This document shows, piece after piece, positions 55,444-64,000 of a stretch of 64,000 bases of DNA. The translations under genes and the position numbers were made by a program. The notes beneath the pieces were generated by a model. That model was not told the DNA's origin, did no database searches, and saw only the letters and a list, made by a program, of their open reading frames with translations. How positions within the stretch are numbered: position 1 is the first letter of the stretch; each line of letters starts with the position of its first letter. Source of the stretch: Bacteroidota bacterium (GTDB lineage Bacteria > Bacteroidota > Bacteroidia > AKYH767-A > OLB10); the NCBI GenBank assembly GCA_016713925.1, contig JADJOH010000002.1, positions 558,001-622,000 on the forward strand, given 5' to 3'.

Positions 55444-57029
55444 ACCAACCCTCCTCCAGACGTCTGCTGCTCCTCCCATTAGTACTGGGCATAGTACTGG
55501 CATCCGGCATCTATTTGGGCAGCAGTCTCGCTCCTACTCCCAAAGTTTCTGCGGATAATAAAATCAACACTATTTTGGATTATATCCAGCAAGAGTATGT
55601 CGATACGATCAACCGAAAAACACTGGTTGATCAATCCATCGAAAAATTGCTCGAGCAACTCGATCCGCACTCTGCTTATATTCCTGCCGAGGACCTGCAA
55701 TCTGCCAATGAACCCCTGGAAGGAAATTTTGAAGGCATAGGTATTGAATTTCACATTCAGCAAGATTCGATCATGGTGGTTTCTGCCATATCGGGTGGTC
55801 CCAGTGAACGCGTGGGATTAATGGCCGGAGACCGTATCGTGAAAGTGAATGGCAAGCAGGTGGCCGGTAACGGCATTACCAATGAACAAGTCTTAAAAAC
55901 ACTTCGGGGAAAAGGGGGTACGCCTGTAACAGTATCGGTATACCGAAGAGGACAAAAAGCCTTGATTGATTTCAAAATTATAAGAGGAAAAATTCCAATC
56001 AACAGTCTGGACATCTCCTATATGGCAGATGAGAGCACGGGCTTCATTAAGATCAGTCGTTTTAGTGCTACTACTTATGATGAATTCATGGCTGCCATGT
56101 CGGATCTGAAGCAACAGGGTTTGCGCAATCTCATTTTAGACATGAGAGGGAATCCGGGAGGCTTTCTCGATGCAGCTACTAATATCAGTGATGAGCTGAT
56201 TGGCGGTAAAAAATTAATCGTGTATACAAAAGGCAAAGCGAGACCGCGCACCAGCTACTATACTAAACGTGATGGCATTTTTGAAGAAGGACGATTGATG
56301 GTACTTATTGATGAAGGATCAGCTTCTGCCTCCGAAATTGTGGCCGGTGCCATTCAGGATTGGGATCGCGGAACAATCCTCGGACGACGTTCCTTCGGTA
56401 AAGGCCTTGTTCAGGAGCAGACTGAATTATCGGATGGTTCTGCAATTCGTTTAACAATCGCCAGATATTACACGCCTACCGGACGGAGTATCCAAAAGCC
56501 CTATGAAAAAGGAGTTGCGGAATATGAAGAGGAATTATACAGCCGTTTCAAACATGGCGAACTACTCAGCAAGGACAGCATTCAATTTGCGGATTCGTTA
56601 AAATTCAAAACGCCTGCGGGCCGCACAGTATACGGTGGAGGAGGTATCATGCCCGATGTATTTGTACCTATTGATACTTCCTACGAGACGGCTTATCTCA
56701 ACAGCCTTTTCGCGAGCGGAAGTGTCAATCAGTTTGCTTATGATTATGTGGATCAGCATCGCAGTGAACTGAAAAAATATGATGCCGCATCTTACAAAAA
56801 ACTTTTTGAAATAAATACTGAGATCATTCGAACTTTCACTTCCTATGCCTCTGAGCGCGGTGTACCTCTGAATGAGAAAGAACTGAACAGGTCATTGCCC
56901 TTTCTAAAGACACAACTAAAAGCGGCTATTGCAAGGCAGGTATGGAAAAACGAAGGCATGTATCCGATTCTCCATGAAAAGGACGCCACCTTTCAACGTG
57001 CAATGTCGTTGATTAAACAATCCACATGA
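55440..57029 (+). CDS. S41 C-terminal processing protease
   Basis: 529 residues. An N-terminal membrane anchor (LLLLPLVLGIVLASGIYLG), a PDZ domain (VSAISGGPSERVGLMAGDRIVKVNG, ~115-190) and the S41 catalytic domain with nucleophile Ser in DEGSASASEIVAGAI and Lys in GRRSFGKGLVQEQ. It resembles CtpA/Prc proteases that trim periplasmic proteins at their C-termini. It overlaps both neighbours by four bases (ATGA), so the three are translationally coupled. Confidence 0.93.
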   Translation: MNQPSSRRLLLLPLVLGIVLASGIYLGSSLAPTPKVSADNKINTILDYIQQEYVDTINRKTLVDQSIEKLLEQLDPHSAYIPAEDLQSANEPLEGNFEGIGIEFHIQQDSIMVVSAISGGPSERVGLMAGDRIVKVNGKQVAGNGITNEQVLKTLRGKGGTPVTVSVYRRGQKALIDFKIIRGKIPINSLDISYMADESTGFIKISRFSATTYDEFMAAMSDLKQQGLRNLILDMRGNPGGFLDAATNISDELIGGKKLIVYTKGKARPRTSYYTKRDGIFEEGRLMVLIDEGSASASEIVAGAIQDWDRGTILGRRSFGKGLVQEQTELSDGSAIRLTIARYYTPTGRSIQKPYEKGVAEYEEELYSRFKHGELLSKDSIQFADSLKFKTPAGRTVYGGGGIMPDVFVPIDTSYETAYLNSLFASGSVNQFAYDYVDQHRSELKKYDAASYKKLFEINTEIIRTFTSYASERGVPLNEKELNRSLPFLKTQLKAAIARQVWKNEGMYPILHEKDATFQRAMSLIKQST

Positions 57030-58423
57030 ACAAAGAGAAGTACCGCAACTTTTTCTTTTTTTCATTAGCGGTAATATGTTCCAGAATTCCCTTTTTATTT
57101 AACGGATATGGGTCGGAAGAAGATGCATGGGCATTGGCTATTGTTGCAGAAAGAATTGGCAGTACCGGTATTTATGAAGTATCGCGATTACCCGGTCATC
57201 CTTTACAGGAATTAATATACGCTGCTATTTATTCATATGATGCCGTCTTTTTTAATTTGCTGACGCTGATGATCAGCACGCTTGGCATACTATCGTTTGT
57301 GGCTATGCTACAACAATTCGACATAAAAAATGCTTACTGGAGTGGTGGTGCACTTGCCTTTACCCCTATCATTTACATTAACAGCACTAACGCCATGGAT
57401 TACACCTGGGCAATGGCCTTTATTCTTATGAGCGGATATTTTATTAGTAAAAAGAAGGCAGTATTAGCCGGATTTCTGCTGGCTATGGCTATAGGATGCA
57501 GAATTACCTCCGGAGCCATGTTGATTCCCTTTACCTTTTTGATTGTAAATATTCTTCCTTCGGATCAAAAAATAAAATTTTTAACGCGCTTCATCGGTTC
57601 AGTTCTCGCAGGCACTGTCCTTTTCTATGCACCGGTTTTTCAAAAATATGGAACCGGTTTTTTTACTTACTACGAACATTTTCCAATACCCGGTTTCGCT
57701 AAAAACTTCTACAAAGGGAGTCTGGCTGTTTGGGGTCTGCCAGCGCTTCTGACCGGTTGTTATTTCATTGTACACCTTCTGCTAAAAAAGAAAAAACCGG
57801 AGGAAGTGATGTTTCATGAAAAGGACATTTCAAAAGCACTACTTCTCTTTTGTTTTATTACTGTCCTTTTATATACGATCGCCTTTATTCAGGTTCCCTT
57901 GAAAGCTGCGTTTATGATTCCGGCAGTTCCGGTTATTGTACTCCTCTTCACTTTATTTCTTCAGCGGCGACAATTAATGGTACTGACAACATCGTTGTTC
58001 CTTTCTTGTTTTTTCTTCGGAGTGAATCTGGCTGATGCACACCGGGGCAGTAAGGCGAGTCCGCTTGCCGTCACCTTCGCTGTCAGCGGACAAAAAGTTG
58101 CATTTGATCCCTTGTCAGGGCTTGTCACTGCCGACAGAAGCAAACAAATTCTGCGGAGAGAATATGTGATATCGGTATTGGATAAAGCCGACGAATTGAC
58201 TTCAAAATCGGTCATCATTTCAGGATGGTGGTATTCAGAAATATTGGTTCGGGGGAAGGACCGTGTTAAAGACAATATTATTTTCAGACATTACATAGAT
58301 GAAGAAGAATTAAAATGGTATCAGGAGAATAAATATTCAATTTTCTTCCTTGAAGAACAAGACAGCTCCAATGATTTACGATTTCGAAAAATATTTACAA
58401 GGAAGTATGCTACACCACTATGA
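57026..58423 (+). CDS. Multispanning membrane protein, GT-C glycosyltransferase-like
   Basis: 465 residues with about ten membrane helices. An early GYGSEEDAWALAIVAERIG (a D/E pair after the first helix) and the large C-terminal soluble part resemble the GT-C (GT39/ArnT-like) fold, which moves sugars from a lipid donor. No other diagnostic motif is seen. The start overlaps the S41 protease stop; function within this unit is not clear. Confidence 0.65.
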   Translation: MNKEKYRNFFFFSLAVICSRIPFLFNGYGSEEDAWALAIVAERIGSTGIYEVSRLPGHPLQELIYAAIYSYDAVFFNLLTLMISTLGILSFVAMLQQFDIKNAYWSGGALAFTPIIYINSTNAMDYTWAMAFILMSGYFISKKKAVLAGFLLAMAIGCRITSGAMLIPFTFLIVNILPSDQKIKFLTRFIGSVLAGTVLFYAPVFQKYGTGFFTYYEHFPIPGFAKNFYKGSLAVWGLPALLTGCYFIVHLLLKKKKPEEVMFHEKDISKALLLFCFITVLLYTIAFIQVPLKAAFMIPAVPVIVLLFTLFLQRRQLMVLTTSLFLSCFFFGVNLADAHRGSKASPLAVTFAVSGQKVAFDPLSGLVTADRSKQILRREYVISVLDKADELTSKSVIISGWWYSEILVRGKDRVKDNIIFRHYIDEEELKWYQENKYSIFFLEEQDSSNDLRFRKIFTRKYATPL

Positions 58424-58434
58424 GTTTTTGAATT

Positions 58435-58872
58435 TTACTGCGAATGGAATGCCGGTTCAAAATTTAATGCTTTCACCTTCCAGCTTTCAGGAACAGGAAT
58501 GGGTTTGTTCAATTCATAGTTAAAACAAACCTGAACGGATTTCCCTTCTGCGGCAATCACCTCAACATTTCCGTTAATTCTAACAATTTTATATTCCATA
58601 TCGAAGCTTGTTCTTCCAATTTTGCTCAGGCGGATATGCACCCATACTTCATCTTCCAATAAAACAGGACTTTTATAATCCACTTCGATACGTGCCAGAA
58701 TAATACCCTCTTTATTCCACTCTATTTTCTCTGCAATGACCTCATTGAAATAAGCTACCCTTGCTAACTCGAAATAAATCAGGTGGTTGGCATTATTGAC
58801 ATGCCCCATCTGATCCGTATCTTTAAACCGTAACTGAATACGCGTCTTGAACTTAAAACCATTAATCTCCAT
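58435..58872 (-). CDS. Hotdog-fold acyl-CoA thioesterase
   Basis: 145 residues from ATG 58872; an upstream start would overlap the promoter box. IQLRFKDTDQMGHVNNANHLIYFELARVAYFNEV has the catalytic Asp and His of the 4-hydroxybenzoyl-CoA thioesterase/YbgC family. It hydrolyses acyl-CoA. It is convergent with the GT-C gene and divergent from the DUF2807 gene. Confidence 0.88.
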   Translation of the reverse strand: MEINGFKFKTRIQLRFKDTDQMGHVNNANHLIYFELARVAYFNEVIAEKIEWNKEGIILARIEVDYKSPVLLEDEVWVHIRLSKIGRTSFDMEYKIVRINGNVEVIAAEGKSVQVCFNYELNKPIPVPESWKVKALNFEPAFHSQ

Positions 58873-58898
58873 TGCTTTGCTTTCTATGATAAGATCGA

Positions 58899-58906
58899 CA
58901 AAGATA
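58899..58906 (-). promoter_or_regulatory. -7 box for the thioesterase
   Basis: CAAAGATA on the plus strand, that is TATCTTTG on the minus strand, 26 bases before the start at 58872. Confidence 0.5.
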
Positions 58907-58958
58907 AAACGGGCACTCAATCAAACAAGAATTATTACCTTAGCTCAATAAAATGATC

Positions 58959-59669
58959 ATGAAAAACCATCTTCAACACTTTGTCATCCTTCTTTTAATA
59001 TTTTTTGTTTCTGCATGCATGCCTTCTGTTAGCGGAGAAGGGGATTTGGTAAAGCAATCGCGGGAAGTGGAAGGCTTTCAAAAAATCGAACTCAATCTGA
59101 CTGCGAGGGTTACCGTTATTATCGCCGATACCACTTCTGTTGTTGTGGTAGCGCAGCCCAATCTTCAGGAATACATAGAAACAAAAAACGAAGGAGAGAC
59201 ACTTGTCATCAGTTCTTCCAGAAGGCTTAAGGCGACCAAGCCCATTGAGATCGTCATGACATGTCCGGCACAGGAGGCATTAACTATAAACGGATCTGGA
59301 GATATTTTCATCATTAATCCATTCAAAATTGAAAAACTCAATCTGGACATCAATGGTTCCGGGGAGATACATGCCCATATTAACTCCAGGAAAATCGTCA
59401 CGAACATCAATGGTTCCGGCGATGTCTTTTTGAAAGGAAATGCAGAGATGCATGCTGCGGAAATTAACGGTTCCGGAAAAATTAAAGCAGAGGAATTAGA
59501 AGTAGAAAAATACCAAATTCAGATAAACGGTTCGGGAGATGCGGATATTCATGCGACGTCCAAACTCTCCGTCAAGTTGACCGGAAGTGGAAATATTAAA
59601 TACAGCGGACAACCTGCTATTGAAAGTGAAATCATCGGTAGCGGCGAGTTAAAGAAAAACAACAACTAA
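58959..59669 (+). CDS. DUF2807 head-domain lipoprotein
   Basis: 236 residues from ATG 58959 (a second ATG at 58953). The lipoprotein signal ends FFVSACMPS, giving Cys after VSA. The body is a right-handed helix-like repeat with INGSGDIFI, INGSGEIHA, INGSGDVFL, INGSGKIKA, INGSGDADI and LTGSGNIKY: six or more GSG turns typical of the putative auto-transporter adhesin head domain. Outer-membrane anchored; adhesion is inferred. Confidence 0.87.
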   Translation: MKNHLQHFVILLLIFFVSACMPSVSGEGDLVKQSREVEGFQKIELNLTARVTVIIADTTSVVVVAQPNLQEYIETKNEGETLVISSSRRLKATKPIEIVMTCPAQEALTINGSGDIFIINPFKIEKLNLDINGSGEIHAHINSRKIVTNINGSGDVFLKGNAEMHAAEINGSGKIKAEELEVEKYQIQINGSGDADIHATSKLSVKLTGSGNIKYSGQPAIESEIIGSGELKKNNN

Positions 59670-59693
59670 ATTTTCATTCCGGGGCGAACCCAT

Positions 59694-59701
59694 TACCTTT
59701 G
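59694..59701 (+). promoter_or_regulatory. -7 box for the glycosyltransferase
   Basis: TACCTTTG, 17 bases before the TTG start at 59719. Confidence 0.5.
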
Positions 59702-59718
59702 CGTCTACTCCTTCTCCA

Positions 59719-60908
59719 TTGAAACGACCCCGGCTGCTCTTCCTTACCTCGCGATTTCCCTATCCGTTGGAAAAGGGTGATAAACTCAGAGCATTTCATT
59801 TGATTCGCCACCTGAGCAACCATTTTGACATCTGCCTCTTTGCGATAAACGAAGAAACACCCCGGGCTTCGTGGGTGAAGGAAGTTTCCCCTTATTGTAT
59901 AGCCATTAAAACCGTTGTGATCAGCAAATTTCAATCGCTTCGTTCGATGCTCTTGCGTCATCACATTCCTTTTCAATCCGCTTACTTTTATTCAGATGCA
60001 GCACAGCAATCCTTGAATGAATTTGTAAAAGAATATCAACCGGATGTGGTCTTCTGTCACCTCCTCCGAATGAGTGAATATGCCAAACGCCTAAACATAG
60101 AGCCGAAAGTGCTGGACTATATGGATGCGTTTTCAAAAGGGATGGAACGCATGCAATCCACCAGTTCATGGTGGTTGAAAATTCCTTCAAGGATAGAAGA
60201 AAAGCGTCTTTTGAAATATGAAGAGGAAATCTTTGATCGCTTTCAATACCATATCATCATTTCCGAACAAGACAGGGCACATATTCCACACCAGGAGCGG
60301 GAACGGATTGATATCATTCCAAATGGCGTTGATTTCGAATATTTCGCTCCGACAGCTGCTGAAAAAACATACGATTTACTCTTTAACGGACATATGTCCT
60401 ATCCTCCAAATATTGCCAGTGCTCTTTATACTGCAAATGAAATATTTCCCTTGCTTAGAACCATCGATAAAAACATCACCTTGCATATTGCAGGAGCCGA
60501 TCCGGTACAAAAATAAAAGATTTGAACGGAGGAGGCATCACCGTTACGGGTTGGGTAGATGACATCCGAACGGTTTATTCGTCATCACGCATCCTCGTAG
60601 CCCCAATGGTCATCAGCATCGGCTTACAAAATAAAATTTTACAGGCGATGGCGATGAAAATCCCCTGCGTCATCTCCGCTATGGCCAACAATGCATTGGG
60701 AGCAGAGCACAATAAACAGGTCTTGGTAGCCAATACGCCGGAAGAATACTGCAGGTACATTCAACAGCTGCTCAATGACAAAGACTTCTACAGGAATATT
60801 GCTGAATCTGCCTATCAATTTGTTAAAAGCAGATTCACCTGGGAAGAAAACACAGAAAAAATCACACGTGTCATACACGCCCTGTTGCAGGAAAAAAACG
60901 ACCAATAA
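59719..60908 (+). pseudogene. Glycosyltransferase family 4-like, frameshifted
   Basis: Two frames form one protein of about 396 residues. The first (59719-60516, TTG start, MKRPRLLFLTSRFPYPLEKGDKLR) holds the N-terminal GT-B domain and ends HIAGADPVQK. The second (to 60908) continues TVTGWVDDIRTVYSSSRILVAPMVISIGLQNKILQAMAMKIPCV, with a donor-site QNKILQAMA motif. The break is in an A-run (60509-60513), where one more A restores QKIKDLNGGG. It resembles enzymes of the exopolysaccharide TIGR03087 class. Sequencing error or phase variation both fit. Confidence 0.85.
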
Positions 60909-60989
60909 ATCCTTTTACAATTCTGATTATTTTCGGACAGGCACAACAGTTAGAAATACGTTAAACTTATCAGGCGACTCCCAAAACAA

Positions 60990-63900
60990 TCAGTTTTTTG
61001 CATCGGTGCTCAGGTTTTCTATTTCATATTTAAACAAAATGGCTACTTTATCAATAATTTCTTTCAGCAATTTAAGATCCGTTTCCATTTGATCTTTCGT
61101 TCTCCTTTTATCTCTATAACCCTCTATATTTCTGATCGCTTCTTTAAGTGACACAATACCTGCGCTGTCCAATGTAGGTTTTATTTTATGCGCTAATGTA
61201 CTCACGGCGTCCATCTCCGCATTTTCGAAATGCACAAGCATTTTATCGACGATAGCGGGTATTGATTCTATAAAAATGGTGAGCATCCGCAAAATAAACG
61301 CTTTATTCTCCGGCGAATCCTTCTTCAGCATGGAGAGATCGTAAAGTGGCTGTACCCCATACACCGGCTTTTTCCGGGTGGGGAATTTTCGTTTCCTCAT
61401 GGTATCAGAGAGTCGGTCTTTCCCTCTGATATGCCGGGCAATCCGCTTATACAATGTTTCCTCCTTAAAAGGCTTGATGACCCAATCATTCATTCCTTCA
61501 GTGAGAAACTGGCGATGTGCCTGCTTTCCGGTATTGGCGGTAATGGCAATGATAGGAATACCGGCCTTTCTCTGATCTTTAAAAAGGCGGATTTCTCTTG
61601 TAGCTTCCAGCCCATTCTTCACCGGCATCTGAATATCCATCAGGATAAGATCATAATTATTGTTGCGTGCCAGCTCAACAGCTTCTTCTCCATTCATGGC
61701 AATATCTACTTTAAAGCCCCAATCCCGTAACATGGCTTCGGTAATAAAAAGATTCACTTTATTATCTTCTGCCAACAGCAGGTGTAATGTTCCCAAATTA
61801 ATTACCTCCAGTTGCTTTTCAGTAACGGACAAGGATTTCCCATCTGCTTTTTTATAGGTGATGTAAAACTGAAAATTACTACCGACATCGGGTTCACTTT
61901 CCACCCAAATATTTCCACCCTGACGTTCAACGAGACTTTTCGAAATGGTAAGACCCAGACCCACTCCACCCTGTTGCATATTGAATGGATCGGCTTGTGT
62001 AAAACTCTCAAAAATCTGAGATTGAAGATGAACAGGTATTCCTATACCGGTATCTTTCACCGAAAAGAGAATCTTAATATGGTGCTCGCTTTCCTCCATC
62101 ACCTTATGCGTAAGCACTACTTCGCCACTATTGGTAAATTTAATCGCATTATTGAGTAAGTTCAACAGAATCTGATTGAGACGATACGGGTCACCCATAA
62201 CTAATGGAAGAGGGGCTGATCCTTCATGCAAATGCCGAAGTGAAATATCTTTTTCTTCTGCTTTAAAAAGCTGGAGATTGATTGCGGTATCAGCGACACG
62301 AGCGGGATCAAAAATAATTTCTTCGAGCGAAAGCTTACCTGCGTCAATCTTTGCAAAATCCAGTACATCATTAATTATCACCAGGAGGTTCTCGGCAGTT
62401 TGATGCAAGACATCCATATATTCCCTTTGTGTGGTGCTGAGTACTGATTTTTGAAGGAGACGTGACATTCCCAAAATTCCATTCAGGGGAGTGCGCAACT
62501 CATGGCTGATATTCGCAAGAAAATACTCCTTTGCTTTTGAGGATTCCTCTGCCTGTACTCTTGCTCTGATCAGCTCTTCTTCTACCACCTTACGCTCATT
62601 GATATCGATCACGGTACCAAATAGCATAAATGGAACACCTTTCTCATCCCTCATCACTCTTCCCCGCCCTTCCACATGCTTTAAATTTCCCTGAGGCAAC
62701 ATAATCCGAAACTCCAGAATCTCTTCCTCGATCGTAGTCTTTGTCATCATCATCGCCTCCTCGAACTGTTCAATATCATCCGGATGAATCGTACTTCTTA
62801 TCTCGGCTAAATCAGGAGAAGGCAAATTCAAATCGCGTTCCCAGATATGATACATCCCTTCGGTCCATACCATTTGATGATTACGCATATCAAAATGCCA
62901 GGAACCCAGCTTGGCAATTTTTTGAGCTTGCAGGAGACTTTGTTCACTTCGACGTAATTTCTCTTCTGTCGCTTTACTTATCGTAATATCGGTATTTGTT
63001 CCATAAATTTTCTCTACACGACCGAGCGTATCTTTAATTGCTTTTCCATTTGTAAAAAACACCTTTTCATTATTGAGACGGGTTTTCACTTTATACTGCA
63101 CCTGAATCGAGTCTCCGCTACTTACTAATTTTCCAAAGGCACTTCTGACGAGCGCTCTATCTTCAACCGACACACAATTATAAAATTCTTCTGACTGTGG
63201 TATGGCATCCTCCGGATCTATATCCCACATTTTATACATGCCCGGTGACCATACCGAACTAAACTCCGGTAAAATGGTGACCTCCCAGCTTCCTGAATGC
63301 GATAATTCCTGTGCTTCAAAAAGCCGTTGTTCGTTAAGGCGTAACCGTTGCTCATTGAGCATTCTTTCTGTAACATCAATACAAGACCCCACCAACACTT
63401 TAACAGCCGGAGCAGGATCATCAGAAATCTTTGAAACCACTTCTATATACTTCACTTTTCCGGTTGGCGTTACAATACGATACTGTAATGTCCATGGTAA
63501 CGAATTGATAGTTATTCCGGCTTCAACACTTCTAATACGATCAATATCTTCCGGGTGAAGGTACTTATAGAAAATATCGATATCCGGCTTCAACGTCTCC
63601 TCCAATTCCCAGATCAGGTACATTCCCTTCGACCATGTTATTTCTCCTGTACTCAAGTTCATAGAAAAGCTTCCTGTTTTCGCCATTTTCTGCGCTTCGT
63701 TCAAACGCTGTTCATTATAGCGGAATAACTCTTCAGACATTTTCTGATCCGTGATATCCGTAATGGTACCGAACACCGTCACGATATCACCGGCATCATT
63801 AAAAACGGGGCTATTTACGATACGAAGAAATTTAACCTTACCGGAACCCGTAATTATTCTGGTTTCCCAAATAAAATCGGCTCTGCGGGAAGACAACTCC

Positions 63901-64000
63901 TTCCAAAGTTCCTGCAAGGTCTGCTGATCATCCGGATGAAGCATTTTACTAAACTCCGTTGGATCGGTGACCGGAACAGCAGGGTCCCACTCGTAAATTG
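60990..64000 (-). CDS. Multi-PAS hybrid sensor histidine kinase with REC and HPt (5' part cut)
   Basis: Reads from beyond the window edge to 60990, with at least 1003 residues visible. Four PAS/PAC units with repeated YxxWE/D patterns and GxVKYIE/GTxTDIT segments come first. Then HisKA with NISHELRTPLNGILGMSRLL, HATPase (NLLNNAIKFT, DTGIGIP, GGVGLGLTISKSLV), a REC domain with LILMDIQMPVKNG as phospho-acceptor Asp, and a C-terminal HPt with STLAHKIKPTLDSAG. It is a hybrid phosphorelay protein that probably passes phosphate His-Asp-His to a regulator elsewhere. Ligand of the PAS units unknown. Confidence 0.92.
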   Translation of the reverse strand, partial: IYEWDPAVPVTDPTEFSKMLHPDDQQTLQELWKELSSRRADFIWETRIITGSGKVKFLRIVNSPVFNDAGDIVTVFGTITDITDQKMSEELFRYNEQRLNEAQKMAKTGSFSMNLSTGEITWSKGMYLIWELEETLKPDIDIFYKYLHPEDIDRIRSVEAGITINSLPWTLQYRIVTPTGKVKYIEVVSKISDDPAPAVKVLVGSCIDVTERMLNEQRLRLNEQRLFEAQELSHSGSWEVTILPEFSSVWSPGMYKMWDIDPEDAIPQSEEFYNCVSVEDRALVRSAFGKLVSSGDSIQVQYKVKTRLNNEKVFFTNGKAIKDTLGRVEKIYGTNTDITISKATEEKLRRSEQSLLQAQKIAKLGSWHFDMRNHQMVWTEGMYHIWERDLNLPSPDLAEIRSTIHPDDIEQFEEAMMMTKTTIEEEILEFRIMLPQGNLKHVEGRGRVMRDEKGVPFMLFGTVIDINERKVVEEELIRARVQAEESSKAKEYFLANISHELRTPLNGILGMSRLLQKSVLSTTQREYMDVLHQTAENLLVIINDVLDFAKIDAGKLSLEEIIFDPARVADTAINLQLFKAEEKDISLRHLHEGSAPLPLVMGDPYRLNQILLNLLNNAIKFTNSGEVVLTHKVMEESEHHIKILFSVKDTGIGIPVHLQSQIFESFTQADPFNMQQGGVGLGLTISKSLVERQGGNIWVESEPDVGSNFQFYITYKKADGKSLSVTEKQLEVINLGTLHLLLAEDNKVNLFITEAMLRDWGFKVDIAMNGEEAVELARNNNYDLILMDIQMPVKNGLEATREIRLFKDQRKAGIPIIAITANTGKQAHRQFLTEGMNDWVIKPFKEETLYKRIARHIRGKDRLSDTMRKRKFPTRKKPVYGVQPLYDLSMLKKDSPENKAFILRMLTIFIESIPAIVDKMLVHFENAEMDAVSTLAHKIKPTLDSAGIVSLKEAIRNIEGYRDKRRTKDQMETDLKLLKEIIDKVAILFKYEIENLSTDAKN

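Noticed and set aside
1..64000. tRNA or rRNA genes
   Set aside because: I looked for T-loop GTTCGA-type motifs and rRNA segments in the intergenic regions and saw none.

Overview
The window comes from a Bacteroidota chromosome, most likely a gliding, type IX secretion (T9SS)-using environmental lineage. The evidence is a GldB lipoprotein, T9SS C-terminal sorting domains, giant PKD-repeat surface proteins, DUF6089, DUF4476 and DUF2807 proteins, a Bacteroidota-type SdhCAB and KorAB, and recurrent Bacteroidota -7 promoter boxes (TAnnTTTG) in front of genes. Gene content is mostly housekeeping on both strands. No rRNA, tRNA, CRISPR array or insertion sequence was seen.

Layout. 1-9 kb: a partial conserved protein, then a surface-protein region (an FN3-like protein, a PKD giant whose C-terminus is cut off at a palindromic element, and a frameshifted T9SS propeller). 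9-10 kb: a zeta-toxin-like kinase with a small overlapping ORF, framed by palindromic repeats. 10-17 kb: histidine kinase, GpmI, DUF6089 barrel, Mfd. 17-20.2 kb: the most unusual locus, with a SET-domain methyltransferase flanked by two paralogous ~31-residue membrane peptides, a DUF4476 protein, and a noncoding array of about 20 hairpins that all display the same CCGTAA loop. The DUF4476 gene and the array each have a sigma-54-type -24/-12 promoter. 20.3-21 kb: a PIN-family toxin-antitoxin pair. 21-24.5 kb: korAB. 24.7-30.3 kb: nadE, an outer-membrane barrel, gldB, an MBL hydrolase and a secreted protein. 30.5-41.8 kb: desaturase, MFS, polyprenyl synthase with an epimerase, RfbA, RND exporter, radical SAM and PepP. 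42-46 kb: sdhCAB. 46-52 kb: Kazal protein, AcpH-like, YpfJ-like and a gcvP broken by an out-of-frame deletion. 52-64 kb: small envelope proteins, a UbiA-like protein, dCMP deaminase, S41 protease and GT-C protein in overlapping order, a thioesterase, a DUF2807 lipoprotein, a frameshifted glycosyltransferase and a multi-PAS hybrid kinase that runs off the end.

Intergenic DNA is unusually repeat-rich. It holds perfect palindromes up to 44 bp, minisatellites with different units, and TACGAA-type tracts directly upstream of four minus-strand genes. Three of those tracts carry a hairpin whose architecture (10-bp outer stem, invariant GT/TCT internal loop, 15-bp inner stem, 4-nt loop) is kept while its sequence changes. 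Three genes are frame-disrupted (T9SS propeller, gcvP, glycosyltransferase). Two of these are one- or two-base slips that could be sequencing errors; the gcvP lesion looks like a true deletion of roughly 50 bp.
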